Part shown: in pieces, positions 34,188 through 42,679 of the stretch
How the letters are laid out: the number at the start of each line of letters is the position of its first letter
How positions within the stretch are numbered: position 1 is the stretch's first letter
Source of the DNA: Adlercreutzia rubneri
Lineage (GTDB): Bacteria; Actinomycetota; Coriobacteriia; Coriobacteriales; Eggerthellaceae
Direction of reading: 5' to 3'
DNA length: 64,000 nucleotides
Assembly: GCF_009755265.1 (NCBI RefSeq)
Contig: NZ_WPOO01000004.1
Span: 1-64,000 of the forward strand
Program-made: the position numbers and the translations under genes
The notes under the pieces: generated by a model
The model's database searches: none
The model's input: the letters and a program-made list of their open reading frames with translations, nothing else
What the model was told of the DNA's origin: nothing

Positions 34188-34305
34188 GCAAAATGAGCCA
34201 TTTCTCGTAGCTATTGGCGACAAATGCGAAAAGTTTTCCCTGTTCACGCCAAACGGTTCAAGCCCTCCCGGCACAAAATCCTACGAGAAGTACCCTGTTT
34301 TGTGC
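34188..34305. repeat. AT-rich inverted repeats upstream of htrA
   Basis: A perfect 8-bp pair GCACAAAA (34271-34278)/TTTTGTGC (34298-34305) encloses CTACGAGAAG. A diverged inverted relative (GTGCAAAATGAG...TTCTCGTAG) begins near 34188. Together they look like a degenerate long hairpin, possibly regulatory for htrA. Confidence 0.5.
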
Positions 34306-34461
34306 ATTCGAGGCTTCCCCATAATCCGCGGGGACTACTCCCGTTGGTGTATCTGCGTGAGCCGGTCGTGATTAGGGGTTGCCGAGGTCTCGGGAACGTG
34401 CTGGGGCGTGATAGTGTGCACTCCAGCACATGACCGACCCCCTTTCAGAAGGAGATCACCA

Positions 34462-35925
34462 ATGACCAACTTGAACACCACCCCGAACCCCTTCGGCAAG
34501 CATTCCTTCCGTGACAACGCCGTCGACTCCGCCGCGAACCAGACCTACGAGTTCGACATCGACGGCTCCGTGGCCGCCAGCGTCGAGAACACCGCCGCCG
34601 CCAAGCCGAAGTTCGGCCGCCGCTCCTTCCTCACCGGATTCGCCGGCGCCGCGCTCGCCTGCATGCTCGCGTTCGGCGTGCAGGGCGCCATCATCGACCC
34701 CGCCACCGCCGAGGCCACGGGCACCCCTTCCGCTACCCAGACTGTCATCAACACCAACGATGACGCAACCCTGGCTGAGGCCGTGGCCGCCAAGTGCCTG
34801 CCGTCCGTGGTATACGTGGAGACCTACGCCGATGCGGGCAGCCAGCTCCAGGGCTTGGGTACCGGCTCGGGCGTCGTGATGACCGAGGATGGTTACCTCA
34901 TCACCAACAACCACGTGGTCGACGGCGGCAGCGCCTACAAGGTGACCATCGCCGGCAACACCTACGACGCCGAGCTGGTGGGTACCGACCCCTCCTCCGA
35001 CGTGGCGGTGTTGAAGGCCAAGGATGCCAGCGACCTCACCCCCATGGAGATCGGCGATTCGGACAACCTGACCGTCGGCGAGTGGGTCATGACCCTGGGC
35101 GCTCCCTTCGGGCTCGAGCAGTCGGTGGCCACGGGCATCGTGTCCGCCACGAGCCGCTCGCAGATCATGGACGCGAGCGAGTCCATGCAGTCCGGCGGCA
35201 GCGGCGAGACCACTATCTATCCGAACATGATTCAGACCGACGCGGCCATCAACCCGGGCAACTCCGGCGGCGCGCTCGTGGATGACGAGGGCAAGCTCAT
35301 CGGCATCAACACGCTGATCACCTCGTACTCCGGCAACTACTCCGGCGTCGGGTTCGCCATTCCGGTGAACTACGCGGTGAACCTCGCCCAGCAGATCATC
35401 GCCGGCGAGACCCCGACTCACGCCCAGCTCGGCGTGAGCCTGTCCACGGTGAACGACCAGGCGGCTGCCAGCTATGGCCTCGCGGCCGAGTCCGGCGCCT
35501 ACGTGGCCGCCGTCTCCCAGGGCTCCGGCGCCGAGGCGGCCGGCCTTAAGGAGGGCGACATCATCACGGCCCTGGACGGCGAGTCTGTGGAAGGTGCCTC
35601 CGACCTCATGCTGGCCGTGCGTGGGAAGAACCCCGGCGACACCGTGAAGCTGACGGTGAACCGCAACGGCCAGGAGCAGGAGATTTCCGTCACCCTGGGC
35701 GACGACGCCGCCAGCCAGAAAGCGGCTGCCGAGCAGAAGGCCCAGCAGGAGCAGCAGATGCCCGAGCAGGGTCAGGACTTTGACTGGGGCTACGGCGACG
35801 GTAACGACTACGGTTACGGCTGGGGCTACGGCGACGGCTACGGCCAGGACGGCGGCAACGGGTACGGCTACGGCGATGGCTACGGCAACGGCCTGAACCT
35901 GGACGACCTGTTCGGCCAGCGCTAA
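34462..35925 (+). CDS. HtrA/DegP-type serine protease with Gly/Tyr-rich tail
   Basis: 487 residues. A ~50-residue cytoplasmic N-terminus precedes GRRSFLTGFAGAALACMLAF, a membrane anchor with a twin-arginine-like start. The trypsin-like domain has the triad His151 (TNNHVVD), Asp180 (SSDVAVLK) and Ser268 (NPGNSGGA). One PDZ domain (~320-410) includes AAGLKEGDIITALDGES. The C-terminus is an unusual Gln-rich segment followed by ~35 residues of alternating Gly/Tyr/Asp (YGYGWGYGDGYG). It performs extracytoplasmic protein quality control. The ATG at 34462 has AAGGAG 7 bases upstream. A terminator follows. Confidence 0.93.
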   Translation: MTNLNTTPNPFGKHSFRDNAVDSAANQTYEFDIDGSVAASVENTAAAKPKFGRRSFLTGFAGAALACMLAFGVQGAIIDPATAEATGTPSATQTVINTNDDATLAEAVAAKCLPSVVYVETYADAGSQLQGLGTGSGVVMTEDGYLITNNHVVDGGSAYKVTIAGNTYDAELVGTDPSSDVAVLKAKDASDLTPMEIGDSDNLTVGEWVMTLGAPFGLEQSVATGIVSATSRSQIMDASESMQSGGSGETTIYPNMIQTDAAINPGNSGGALVDDEGKLIGINTLITSYSGNYSGVGFAIPVNYAVNLAQQIIAGETPTHAQLGVSLSTVNDQAAASYGLAAESGAYVAAVSQGSGAEAAGLKEGDIITALDGESVEGASDLMLAVRGKNPGDTVKLTVNRNGQEQEISVTLGDDAASQKAAAEQKAQQEQQMPEQGQDFDWGYGDGNDYGYGWGYGDGYGQDGGNGYGYGDGYGNGLNLDDLFGQR

Positions 35926-35993
35926 GCCACAGCGGAGGCACGCTCGCCCGCACCTGAGCAGCCAACGACAGGGATCCACGATTCCCTTACTCC

Positions 35994-36021
35994 AGGGGCA
36001 GCCTCAAGGCTGCCCCTTTTC
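35994..36021 (+). terminator. Terminator of htrA
   Basis: Perfect 10-bp arms AGGGGCAGCC/GGCTGCCCCT around TCAA, followed by TTTT. Confidence 0.85.
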
Positions 36022-36091
36022 GTTGACAGGCGAACACCCGGTTGCTCGACATTGCGAACCTCTATACCAGAGAAAGCGGCCCAAAACCGAA

Positions 36092-36122
36092 GAAGTGCCC
36101 CGGCATAAACCAGGGGCACTTC
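36092..36122 (-). terminator. Terminator of the fixB-end operon
   Basis: Perfect 10-bp arms GAAGTGCCCC/GGGGCACTTC, with TTCGGTTTT following on the minus strand. It lies 26 bases past the fixB stop. Confidence 0.75.
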
Positions 36123-36147
36123 CCCATTTCGACGTCTACCGTTCTTT

Positions 36148-37041
36148 CTAAAGCTCGTTCACCAGCAAAGGAAGAACCGTCTGAATGTCACCAACAATGC
36201 CATAGTCGCACTGATCGAATACGGCAGCATCGGCATCCTTGTTTATAGCAAAGATGGTTCCGGCTCGATCGCAACCGACCATATGCTGCATCTGGCCCGA
36301 AAGCCCTGCTGCAACATACACCTTAGGAGCAAGCATGAGCCCAGAGACACCGATGTACGTCTCCCGCGGCAGCCACTTCATATCCTCGGCCAAAGGACGC
36401 GTGCAGCCCAAACCAGCCTCCAGCTTGTCACAGAGCGCTCGGGCCATATCAAGATCGGACTCGAGTCCAAAACCTCTTCCGGCGGCAACGACGACATCGG
36501 CCTTCTGCAAGTCGACCCCGCTCTTCTCGATGGGCTCGCTCGATAGCACCTTAACTGTGGCACCCGGATCAACCCACGCAAAAGGTTCTTCCTGATTGGC
36601 GCCCGATGCTGCAACGCTATCGCCGAAAGCACCTGGCTGCATCAGATAGATGGCGGTCTTGCCGGGCTTTCGCTTTAGGATAGCGGCTCCTCCATAATAC
36701 ATGCTGGAGGCCACATCGCCGTCAAGCTCCATCACGTCGGCAATAGCGCTGGTGCCGCCGTGGAACGCAAGGGCGCCAGCAAGAATGCGCATATGACGCG
36801 TAGGCTCTACCAGCACCACATCCGGCCGTACATGATCGAAGATCGCATTGACCGTCGCCGTGGCGTTATCGAGCGAAAGCCCCTCCGGAACCGTCACGCG
36901 ATAGATAAGATCAGCGCATGAGGGCGGCATCTCCATGTCGCCGAAAGCCACCAGGGCAACCTCATCGGCACCCATGGCCCTCGCACCGGCGCTAAGCTCT
37001 TCTGCCGCACCCGGACGCTCAGCTAAAACTAACACTTTCAA
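36148..37041 (-). CDS. fixB: Electron transfer flavoprotein alpha subunit (FixB-like)
   Basis: 297 residues. The C-terminal FAD domain carries VVAAGRGFGLE, RETYIGVSGLMLAPKVYVAA, LSGQMQHMVGCDRAGTIFAI and DYGIVGDI. Slightly shorter than enterobacterial FixB. With FixA it forms the ETF that takes or gives electrons to the CaiA-like dehydrogenase. Last gene of the first cai/fix operon. Confidence 0.93.
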   Translation of the reverse strand: MKVLVLAERPGAAEELSAGARAMGADEVALVAFGDMEMPPSCADLIYRVTVPEGLSLDNATATVNAIFDHVRPDVVLVEPTRHMRILAGALAFHGGTSAIADVMELDGDVASSMYYGGAAILKRKPGKTAIYLMQPGAFGDSVAASGANQEEPFAWVDPGATVKVLSSEPIEKSGVDLQKADVVVAAGRGFGLESDLDMARALCDKLEAGLGCTRPLAEDMKWLPRETYIGVSGLMLAPKVYVAAGLSGQMQHMVGCDRAGTIFAINKDADAAVFDQCDYGIVGDIQTVLPLLVNEL

Positions 37042-37055
37042 CGTTTCTCCCCTTT

Positions 37056-37814
37056 CTAGAGCGCGGCTTTGAGGCTGGCAGCAAAACTCGCAATGGCGCC
37101 CTCGTCGCTGACGTGGCAGATCTGCTTCTTGCGCGGCGTCGGCTCAGGCACTTTGCACTCAACCCACTCGACCGTCTCTTCGGAAGCCACGTCCAACGGC
37201 GCTACGTGCATCGGCTTCTTTCCTGCTGCTAGAATGTCCTTCATGGACGGAGTCCGAGGAACGGCAACCGATGGCTGCACCGAGATGACGGCGGGCAGAG
37301 GCACCTCCACCGTCTCCACCACATCCTCGAGCACGCGCTCGACCACGATACAGCCGTCTCCTGCCTGCAAAAGAGTCGCGCCATTCACGCAGGGGACGTT
37401 AAGGGTCGCAGCAAGCTGCGCATCGACCTGCTTTGCGTAGAAATCATCGGATCCATCGCCGCAGATCACAACATCCCAGCCACCAACGTCTTGCAGGGCC
37501 AGCGAAAGCGCCTGCGCAGTCGCTCGCGCATCCGCATGCTCCAGAGCGTCGTTCGTGGCAAAGTAGAGCTCGTCAACGCCACGAGATAGAATGTTCTTCT
37601 TTACCTTCGACTCGTCAATAGACGCCGGGCCCACCGAAAGAACCTTTACCGTCGATCCTTCTTGGGAGGCAGCAAGCTGAGCCGCGGCCTCAATGGCATT
37701 CAGATCATACTCAGACACGACATTGCGAGCATGGCTGAAATCAAGAGCACCGTCATTGCCAGCACGAAGATCTTTGCTATCCGGCAGAATCTTAACTGCA
37801 ACTACAATACGCAT
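37056..37814 (-). CDS. fixA: Electron transfer flavoprotein beta subunit (FixA-like)
   Basis: 252 residues. It begins MRIVVAVKILPDSKDLRA and has the ETF-beta signature regions SEYDLNAIEAAAQL, DVVICGDGSDDFYAKQVDAQ and VPLPAVISVQPSVAVPRTPS. It is encoded 14 bases before fixB. The ATG at 37814 has AGGAGG 4 bases upstream. Confidence 0.93.
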   Translation of the reverse strand: MRIVVAVKILPDSKDLRAGNDGALDFSHARNVVSEYDLNAIEAAAQLAASQEGSTVKVLSVGPASIDESKVKKNILSRGVDELYFATNDALEHADARATAQALSLALQDVGGWDVVICGDGSDDFYAKQVDAQLAATLNVPCVNGATLLQAGDGCIVVERVLEDVVETVEVPLPAVISVQPSVAVPRTPSMKDILAAGKKPMHVAPLDVASEETVEWVECKVPEPTPRKKQICHVSDEGAIASFAASLKAAL

Positions 37815-37822
37815 GTGCCCTC

Positions 37823-38995
37823 CTAGATACCCAACGCGCGCGTGCCGCCGCCATATTGGCCAGCCTCGCGAAGCACGTCCTTGGCGATGGTCTTCGTGAG
37901 AATCTCGCTCGAACCGGCACCGATGCGGCCGACACGGGCATCGCGCCACAAACGCTGCATACGATGGTCGGTGCAATAGCCCAGACCGCCAAGGATCTGG
38001 ATGCCATCGTCGCAAATCTGCCAATTGCCTTCAGTGCAGAGCAGCTTGCAAATATTCGCATCGATGCGGATAGACTTGCCCTGGTCGTACTCCCAAGCAG
38101 TACGGAACACCATATTGCGCATGCTCTCAAGAATGATCTTGTCGCGGCACACCTTTTCCTGAATGAGCTGGAACTTGCCAATAGGCTGACCGAACTGAAT
38201 GCGTGAATTGGCGTAGGCGCAAAGATCGGCGAACGCCGTCTCGGCCTGACCAAGGTACATGGCCGCGCAAAGAAGGCGCTCTGCCTCGAAGTGCTTCATA
38301 AGCTGGACCCAGCCGCCATGCTCCTTGCCATACAGATACTTATCGGGAATGAAGCAATCCTCCAGGAACGTCTCGCAAGTAGGCTCAAGCCATTGCCCGA
38401 TGGTCGGCAAATCCACAATAGTCATGCCCGGCGTCGGGTTGGGAATCGCAAACAGCGTAACCGCCTTGTAAGGATCATCAATCTCGGGATCCTTTGCGGT
38501 GATGATGTTGTAATCGGAACAGCTGGCATAAGTGTTGTAGATCTTATGCCCGTTGATGACATAACCTCCGTCGACCTTCTTGTAGGACGTCTTGATGCCG
38601 GCGGCATCCGAACCGGCTCCCGGCTCTGTATTGCCGAAAGAGTGACGCTTCTCGCCGCTCATAAGACCCTCGAGCATCTCCGTGCGAATTTCCGGACTCG
38701 CCTTATCGGCGGCATTCATGATAGACAGGGGGCTATAGGTGCATCCGGCCCAGGAGTAGCGATACACAATGGAAGTGACCAGACACATCGTCACCATATC
38801 TGCAGGAACGCCGCCCAGCTCCTCCGGAACGCCGATGGCTCCGAATCCCGCCTCATAGAACTTCTTATTCGCCTCTACAGGGAATATCTTCTGCTCATCG
38901 CATTCCTTAATAAGGCTTTCAGGATACTCTCGATCCATGAACTCCACCAAGTTCTCGGCCAACAGCTCCTGCTCTTCAGTGAACGAAAAATCCAT
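37823..38995 (-). CDS. Acyl-CoA dehydrogenase, CaiA-like
   Basis: 390 residues of the acyl-CoA dehydrogenase fold: helical N-domain, beta domain with NTEPGAGSDAAGIKT and GHKIYNTYAS, and a C-terminal bundle with GRIGAGSSEILTKTIAKDVL. Closest by pattern to crotonobetainyl-CoA reductase (CaiA). It would reduce an enoyl-CoA, or oxidise an acyl-CoA, through the FixAB ETF encoded next. The ATG at 38995 lies 4 bases after the CoA-transferase stop. The true acyl substrate is unknown. Confidence 0.88.
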   Translation of the reverse strand: MDFSFTEEQELLAENLVEFMDREYPESLIKECDEQKIFPVEANKKFYEAGFGAIGVPEELGGVPADMVTMCLVTSIVYRYSWAGCTYSPLSIMNAADKASPEIRTEMLEGLMSGEKRHSFGNTEPGAGSDAAGIKTSYKKVDGGYVINGHKIYNTYASCSDYNIITAKDPEIDDPYKAVTLFAIPNPTPGMTIVDLPTIGQWLEPTCETFLEDCFIPDKYLYGKEHGGWVQLMKHFEAERLLCAAMYLGQAETAFADLCAYANSRIQFGQPIGKFQLIQEKVCRDKIILESMRNMVFRTAWEYDQGKSIRIDANICKLLCTEGNWQICDDGIQILGGLGYCTDHRMQRLWRDARVGRIGAGSSEILTKTIAKDVLREAGQYGGGTRALGI

Positions 38996-38999
38996 GTAA

Positions 39000-40208
39000 T
39001 TATTCCGCCTTTCCAATCTTTCCCTCGGCATACATTGCCTCGATCTCTTCGTTCGAGTATCCGAGCTCTTCCAGAATGTCCTCATTGTCTTGACCCAGTT
39101 TCGGAGCGCCACGCCAAATCTGGCCAGGATTGTTCTTCACGGGGGGCAGCACGGCCACGCCCTTCAGTGTCTGCTCGCTCGCCTCGTCGTACCACTCGAC
39201 AAAGTCGTTGCGCGCGATCACATGGGGATTGCTCATGAGCATCTCGTAGTTGTTGATGGGCGCGCATGCGACGCCGATAGCCTTCAGCTGCGTCTCAACC
39301 TCATCAGGCGTGCGCTCAAGGCAGAACGCCTTGATAGCCCCATCGAGGCGATCTCCTTGCGGCGTACCATTCAACGTCGGACGACCCTCAATGAAGTGCT
39401 CCTCGTCGTCAAGACCGAGCAACGCGGCAATGGCTTTTGCCGCCGGACGACCGGACACCTGAACGACGCAGTAGTTGCCGTCCTTGCACTCGAATACATC
39501 GATGCCGGCGTAGGTGGCCTCTTTGTTGCCCGTGCGCTTCAACTGCTCGCCCGTCGTTGTGTACATAAGGGGCCCATAGCCCTGCACTCTCAGGCAGGAC
39601 TCGTATTGCGAGACGTCGATCACATCGCCCTCGCCCGTCTTCTGGGCATGGTAGACGCCCATGAGCGCCGCCCACATCGCATAGAGACCTGTAAGATAGT
39701 CGCAGATGCCGGGCTTGCTCACCAGAGGAGCCGACGGCTCTTTCTCGCCGTTCAACGCCATAAGGCCCGAAAACGCCTGACCGATCACGTCCATGCTGGG
39801 ACGCGGCACGTAATCCGGATCACCGAAATGACCGTAACCGGAAACGTGAACAACCACCAACTTCGGGTTCAGCTCGAGCACATGTTCGTCGGTGTAGCCC
39901 CACTTGTCATACATGCCGGGCTTCGAGGACTCGATCCACACGTCAGCCCACTGAAGCAATTTGTCGAACACATCCTTTGACTCGGGAACGTTCATAGCGA
40001 GATTTCGCTTATTGCGGTTCTCCTGAGCGAATGAGATTGCAAAGCCACGCGTCATCTCGGGTGACTTGCAGTTCTCGACATGAATGACATCCGCTCCGTG
40101 CTCCGCCATCAGAGACGTCGCGTGGGGCTCTGCGGTCACTTGCCCACAGCTGAGAACCTTGAGACCATTGAGCAGGCCGAACTGAGGTACATCATTTGCT
40201 TTTGCCAT
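39000..40208 (-). CDS. CaiB-like (class III) CoA-transferase 1
   Basis: 402 residues. Features of the family: LLNGLKVLSCGQVTAEPHAT, ADVIHVENCKSPEMTRG, VVVHVSGYGHFGDPDYV and the catalytic-region aspartate about residue 170 (SKPGICDYLTG). It moves CoA between carboxylic acids without ATP. It pairs with the CaiA-like enzyme as in cai operons. A second member (42680-43891) starts the same operon, so either two substrates or a heteromeric enzyme is possible. Confidence 0.9.
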   Translation of the reverse strand: MAKANDVPQFGLLNGLKVLSCGQVTAEPHATSLMAEHGADVIHVENCKSPEMTRGFAISFAQENRNKRNLAMNVPESKDVFDKLLQWADVWIESSKPGMYDKWGYTDEHVLELNPKLVVVHVSGYGHFGDPDYVPRPSMDVIGQAFSGLMALNGEKEPSAPLVSKPGICDYLTGLYAMWAALMGVYHAQKTGEGDVIDVSQYESCLRVQGYGPLMYTTTGEQLKRTGNKEATYAGIDVFECKDGNYCVVQVSGRPAAKAIAALLGLDDEEHFIEGRPTLNGTPQGDRLDGAIKAFCLERTPDEVETQLKAIGVACAPINNYEMLMSNPHVIARNDFVEWYDEASEQTLKGVAVLPPVKNNPGQIWRGAPKLGQDNEDILEELGYSNEEIEAMYAEGKIGKAE

Positions 40209-40244
40209 TTTCTCTCCTTTAATTGAACGGATAGGCCAATGCTT

Positions 40245-41549
40245 CTAAGCAGCAACCGCCTCTGCAATCGCCTCAGCCTCTTTGTAGGGCTTATCGGCTG
40301 CCTCCAAATGCTTGCGCGCTTTGCTGCTCATACCGATGGCGGCAAGAATGACGACCACCGTGAAGCAGCAGCCAGCAATGGCCAGCGGCAAAACGAAAGA
40401 GCCCGTTGCCCCGTACAGCCCCGCCGCAAACACCGGAGCGATCATGGCCGCCACGGACACAGAGGCATTGCACCAACCGGTGATGGTGGCGGACTTGTTC
40501 ACGCCGAACAGAGGCGTAGCCACAACAGCGCCGAAGTACAGGTTGACCATGCCCGCGTTATAGAAGAAGGCAATGATCATGCCGCCGATAAGACCCATCT
40601 GCGACGTCAAACTGAAGAGGAACATGTTGGCCGCGCCCACAACGCAATAGATAATGAGCGTCTTGCGAGCGCTGATAACATCGGACAGCACGCCGAACAA
40701 CGGCACCAGAATCATCTGAGAAATACTCACTATCGACACGCAATAGGAGATCTGCACAACGTCCAGGCCCATAGAACCCAGCACGAGCGACTGGTTGCTG
40801 TAATAGATGGTGCAGGCGAACTGCATGAGGAAGGGGCACACCAGCACGGCCCACAGAAGCGGCTGGCGCAGCAGCTTCGAGATGGGCATAGCCGTCTCGT
40901 ACACCTTCGAATCCGCCCCAATCGTCCGGGTCTTTTTGCCCTCCTTCTCCTTCAGCACAATTTGCTGCATGCCATATTTCTCGGGAGCATCGCACACGAA
41001 CAGCAGACCCAGCACCACAATAATGCCTGCGAGAACGAATCCGGCGATCAGCGAGTAAGTCTGGTACCCGAACATCGAGCTAAGCACGCCGGTAACCGTG
41101 GCCATAATCGCGTTAATCAGGCCCGATACCAAAGTTCCCATAGAGGAGATGGTCCCGCGCCCAGAGGCAAACCAGTTGGTAACGTTAATCTGATGAGTCA
41201 TCGCACCGCAGAACTTGTTGCCGATGCCAAACAAAAATGCCATGACGTAGACGAGCATGAGATTGGTGGAATGCCCCATGGTCACCAGCAGCGCGCCCTG
41301 GAGAATTCCGCCAATGACATAGACGTACTTCGTCTTGAGCACCTTGAGCAGAGACCCAATGAAAAGCGATGCCACCAGAGAGCCGATGGCCGTAATGCTG
41401 AAGATGAGCGCACCTTCTGCCGCAGAGCACCCGACGGCGGCAACCATCGATGCCATCAAGATGATGATGATCGAGTAACACAGATGGGACACGCCCATGG
41501 TCACCATGCCCGCTATGGCGCAAAGCCACCCTTTTACTGTATTCGACAT
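40245..41549 (-). CDS. MFS permease 1 of the cai/fix-like cluster
   Basis: 434 residues with 12 helices. The N-terminus MSNTVKGWLCAIAGMVTMGV and cytoplasmic tail KARKHLEAADKPYKEAEAIA resemble the permease at 48324-49628, a paralogue. It occupies the place of CaiT (a BCCT antiporter) in enterobacterial clusters. The likely role is uptake or exchange of the acid that is then activated with CoA. Confidence 0.87.
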   Translation of the reverse strand: MSNTVKGWLCAIAGMVTMGVSHLCYSIIIILMASMVAAVGCSAAEGALIFSITAIGSLVASLFIGSLLKVLKTKYVYVIGGILQGALLVTMGHSTNLMLVYVMAFLFGIGNKFCGAMTHQINVTNWFASGRGTISSMGTLVSGLINAIMATVTGVLSSMFGYQTYSLIAGFVLAGIIVVLGLLFVCDAPEKYGMQQIVLKEKEGKKTRTIGADSKVYETAMPISKLLRQPLLWAVLVCPFLMQFACTIYYSNQSLVLGSMGLDVVQISYCVSIVSISQMILVPLFGVLSDVISARKTLIIYCVVGAANMFLFSLTSQMGLIGGMIIAFFYNAGMVNLYFGAVVATPLFGVNKSATITGWCNASVSVAAMIAPVFAAGLYGATGSFVLPLAIAGCCFTVVVILAAIGMSSKARKHLEAADKPYKEAEAIAEAVAA

Positions 41550-41573
41550 AGTTGAATCGTACCTTTCCCCTGA

Positions 41574-42017
41574 TTACGATTGCTTTGCAGGCAAGGCGAC
41601 CAACGCTTTGCCCCACATGTTTTTATCGGTGCCGTCGTCTTGCCAAATATCAAGCTCGACGACGTTCTTTCCGTTTTCCTCCCTTTTCTCCACAACGCGC
41701 GCACCGCAATGCAAGTCAACGCCCGGACAAGCGAATTTGCCCATGCGGAACGGCCCGATCTTGAGAATCTCGCCTTCAAGTCCAACCCACTCGCGCAAAT
41801 GCCTCTCGCTGAGAGCCATGTAGTACCACGTGTTGGCGAACATGGCCGGCGCTCCCGTCCTCTGAGCCGCGGCATCATCATGATGCAACGGCACAAAGTC
41901 GCGATTCGCTGCGGCCTCCATCACAAGACGCTGCACTGTGAGAGGAAGGGCCAGTTCGGGAAGCTCATCCCCCACCTTGACCTCCTCAAAAGTCAGCTGC
42001 TCGTCCCACTTCGCCAT
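41574..42017 (-). CDS. MaoC-type hot-dog hydratase subunit
   Basis: 147 residues. A single hot-dog domain with the hydratase region VQRLVMEAAANRDFVPLHHDDAAAQ. The Asp/His pair within RDFVPLHHD fits the R-hydratase active-site pattern. It is encoded 2 bases after the gene for an N-terminal-type MaoC subunit; such pairs form heterodimeric (R)-enoyl-CoA hydratases/dehydratases. It replaces the crotonase-fold CaiD of carnitine clusters. Confidence 0.82.
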   Translation of the reverse strand: MAKWDEQLTFEEVKVGDELPELALPLTVQRLVMEAAANRDFVPLHHDDAAAQRTGAPAMFANTWYYMALSERHLREWVGLEGEILKIGPFRMGKFACPGVDLHCGARVVEKREENGKNVVELDIWQDDGTDKNMWGKALVALPAKQS

Positions 42018-42019
42018 AA

Positions 42020-42565
42020 CTACTCACCCTCCTCAACAGGATTGCCCGACCAGGTCGTAACACGCTGAATGGCGACAGTCTCATCGTTCTGGTTGATAAA
42101 CTCAATTTCCACAGTGAAGAAAGCGCCGTCGCCAACCTTAAGACGCTTTCGGGTCACGCTCACCAACCGCCCGACTTGGCGAAGAGTGTCCCCCGGATAG
42201 AGGGGACGCAGAAACTCTACTTCGGTGTCTGTCGCAAAGCCAAGCGAGTGCCGAGGAGTGGGAACGAGCATGGGCATTGCGAGGGGATACAGCGGCCCGA
42301 CGCGACCCTCTTCCACCCCGGGCTCCCACCATGAGGCCGTACCCACCGCCATGGCCATGCCGGCAGGTGCCGGGATGGTCTTGTATCCCAGCCGCTGCGC
42401 CAACTCTTCGTCATAATAGAGAGGACAATCAGCTTCGATCACCTCATTCCATTGGCGAATCCATCCAAGGGTCGCCGCGTCTGCCCCGTAAATCACAGGC
42501 AGGGTCTCCCCGATGGTCTTCTCGGTTTCTTCCCATGTCTCCACACTTTCGGGAATCTCAATCAT
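42020..42565 (-). CDS. MaoC N-terminal / FAS1-type dehydratase subunit
   Basis: 181 residues with the double-psi hot-dog fold of the PF13452-like group: YGADAATLGWIRQWNEVIEA, RLGYKTIPAPAGMAMAVG, RHSLGFATDTEVEFLRPLYP, GDTLRQVGRLV. It usually lacks the catalytic pair and partners with a MaoC subunit such as the next gene. The ATG at 42565 has AAAGGAGG. A 114-bp gap separates it from CoA-transferase 2, so an extra promoter there cannot be excluded. Confidence 0.82.
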   Translation of the reverse strand: MIEIPESVETWEETEKTIGETLPVIYGADAATLGWIRQWNEVIEADCPLYYDEELAQRLGYKTIPAPAGMAMAVGTASWWEPGVEEGRVGPLYPLAMPMLVPTPRHSLGFATDTEVEFLRPLYPGDTLRQVGRLVSVTRKRLKVGDGAFFTVEIEFINQNDETVAIQRVTTWSGNPVEEGE

Positions 42566-42679
42566 GCTTCCTCCTTTCAATACATCTATGAACAATTGCG
42601 CGTTTAGCATCTCCTTCCGAAAACGGGCACTAGCTTTGCGGTAGAACGACGCCCTGGGGGGCGCCTCGCATGCAACCTG

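Larger units (their letters stand above)
34000..34461. other. Gene-free stretch with remnants and palindromes
   Basis: 462 bases between the LuxR gene and htrA. It contains the moxR 3'-end fragment (34081-34158), an AT-richer section with inverted repeats (34188-34305), and the htrA ribosome site AAGGAG (34449-34454). No intact gene is present. Confidence 0.6.
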
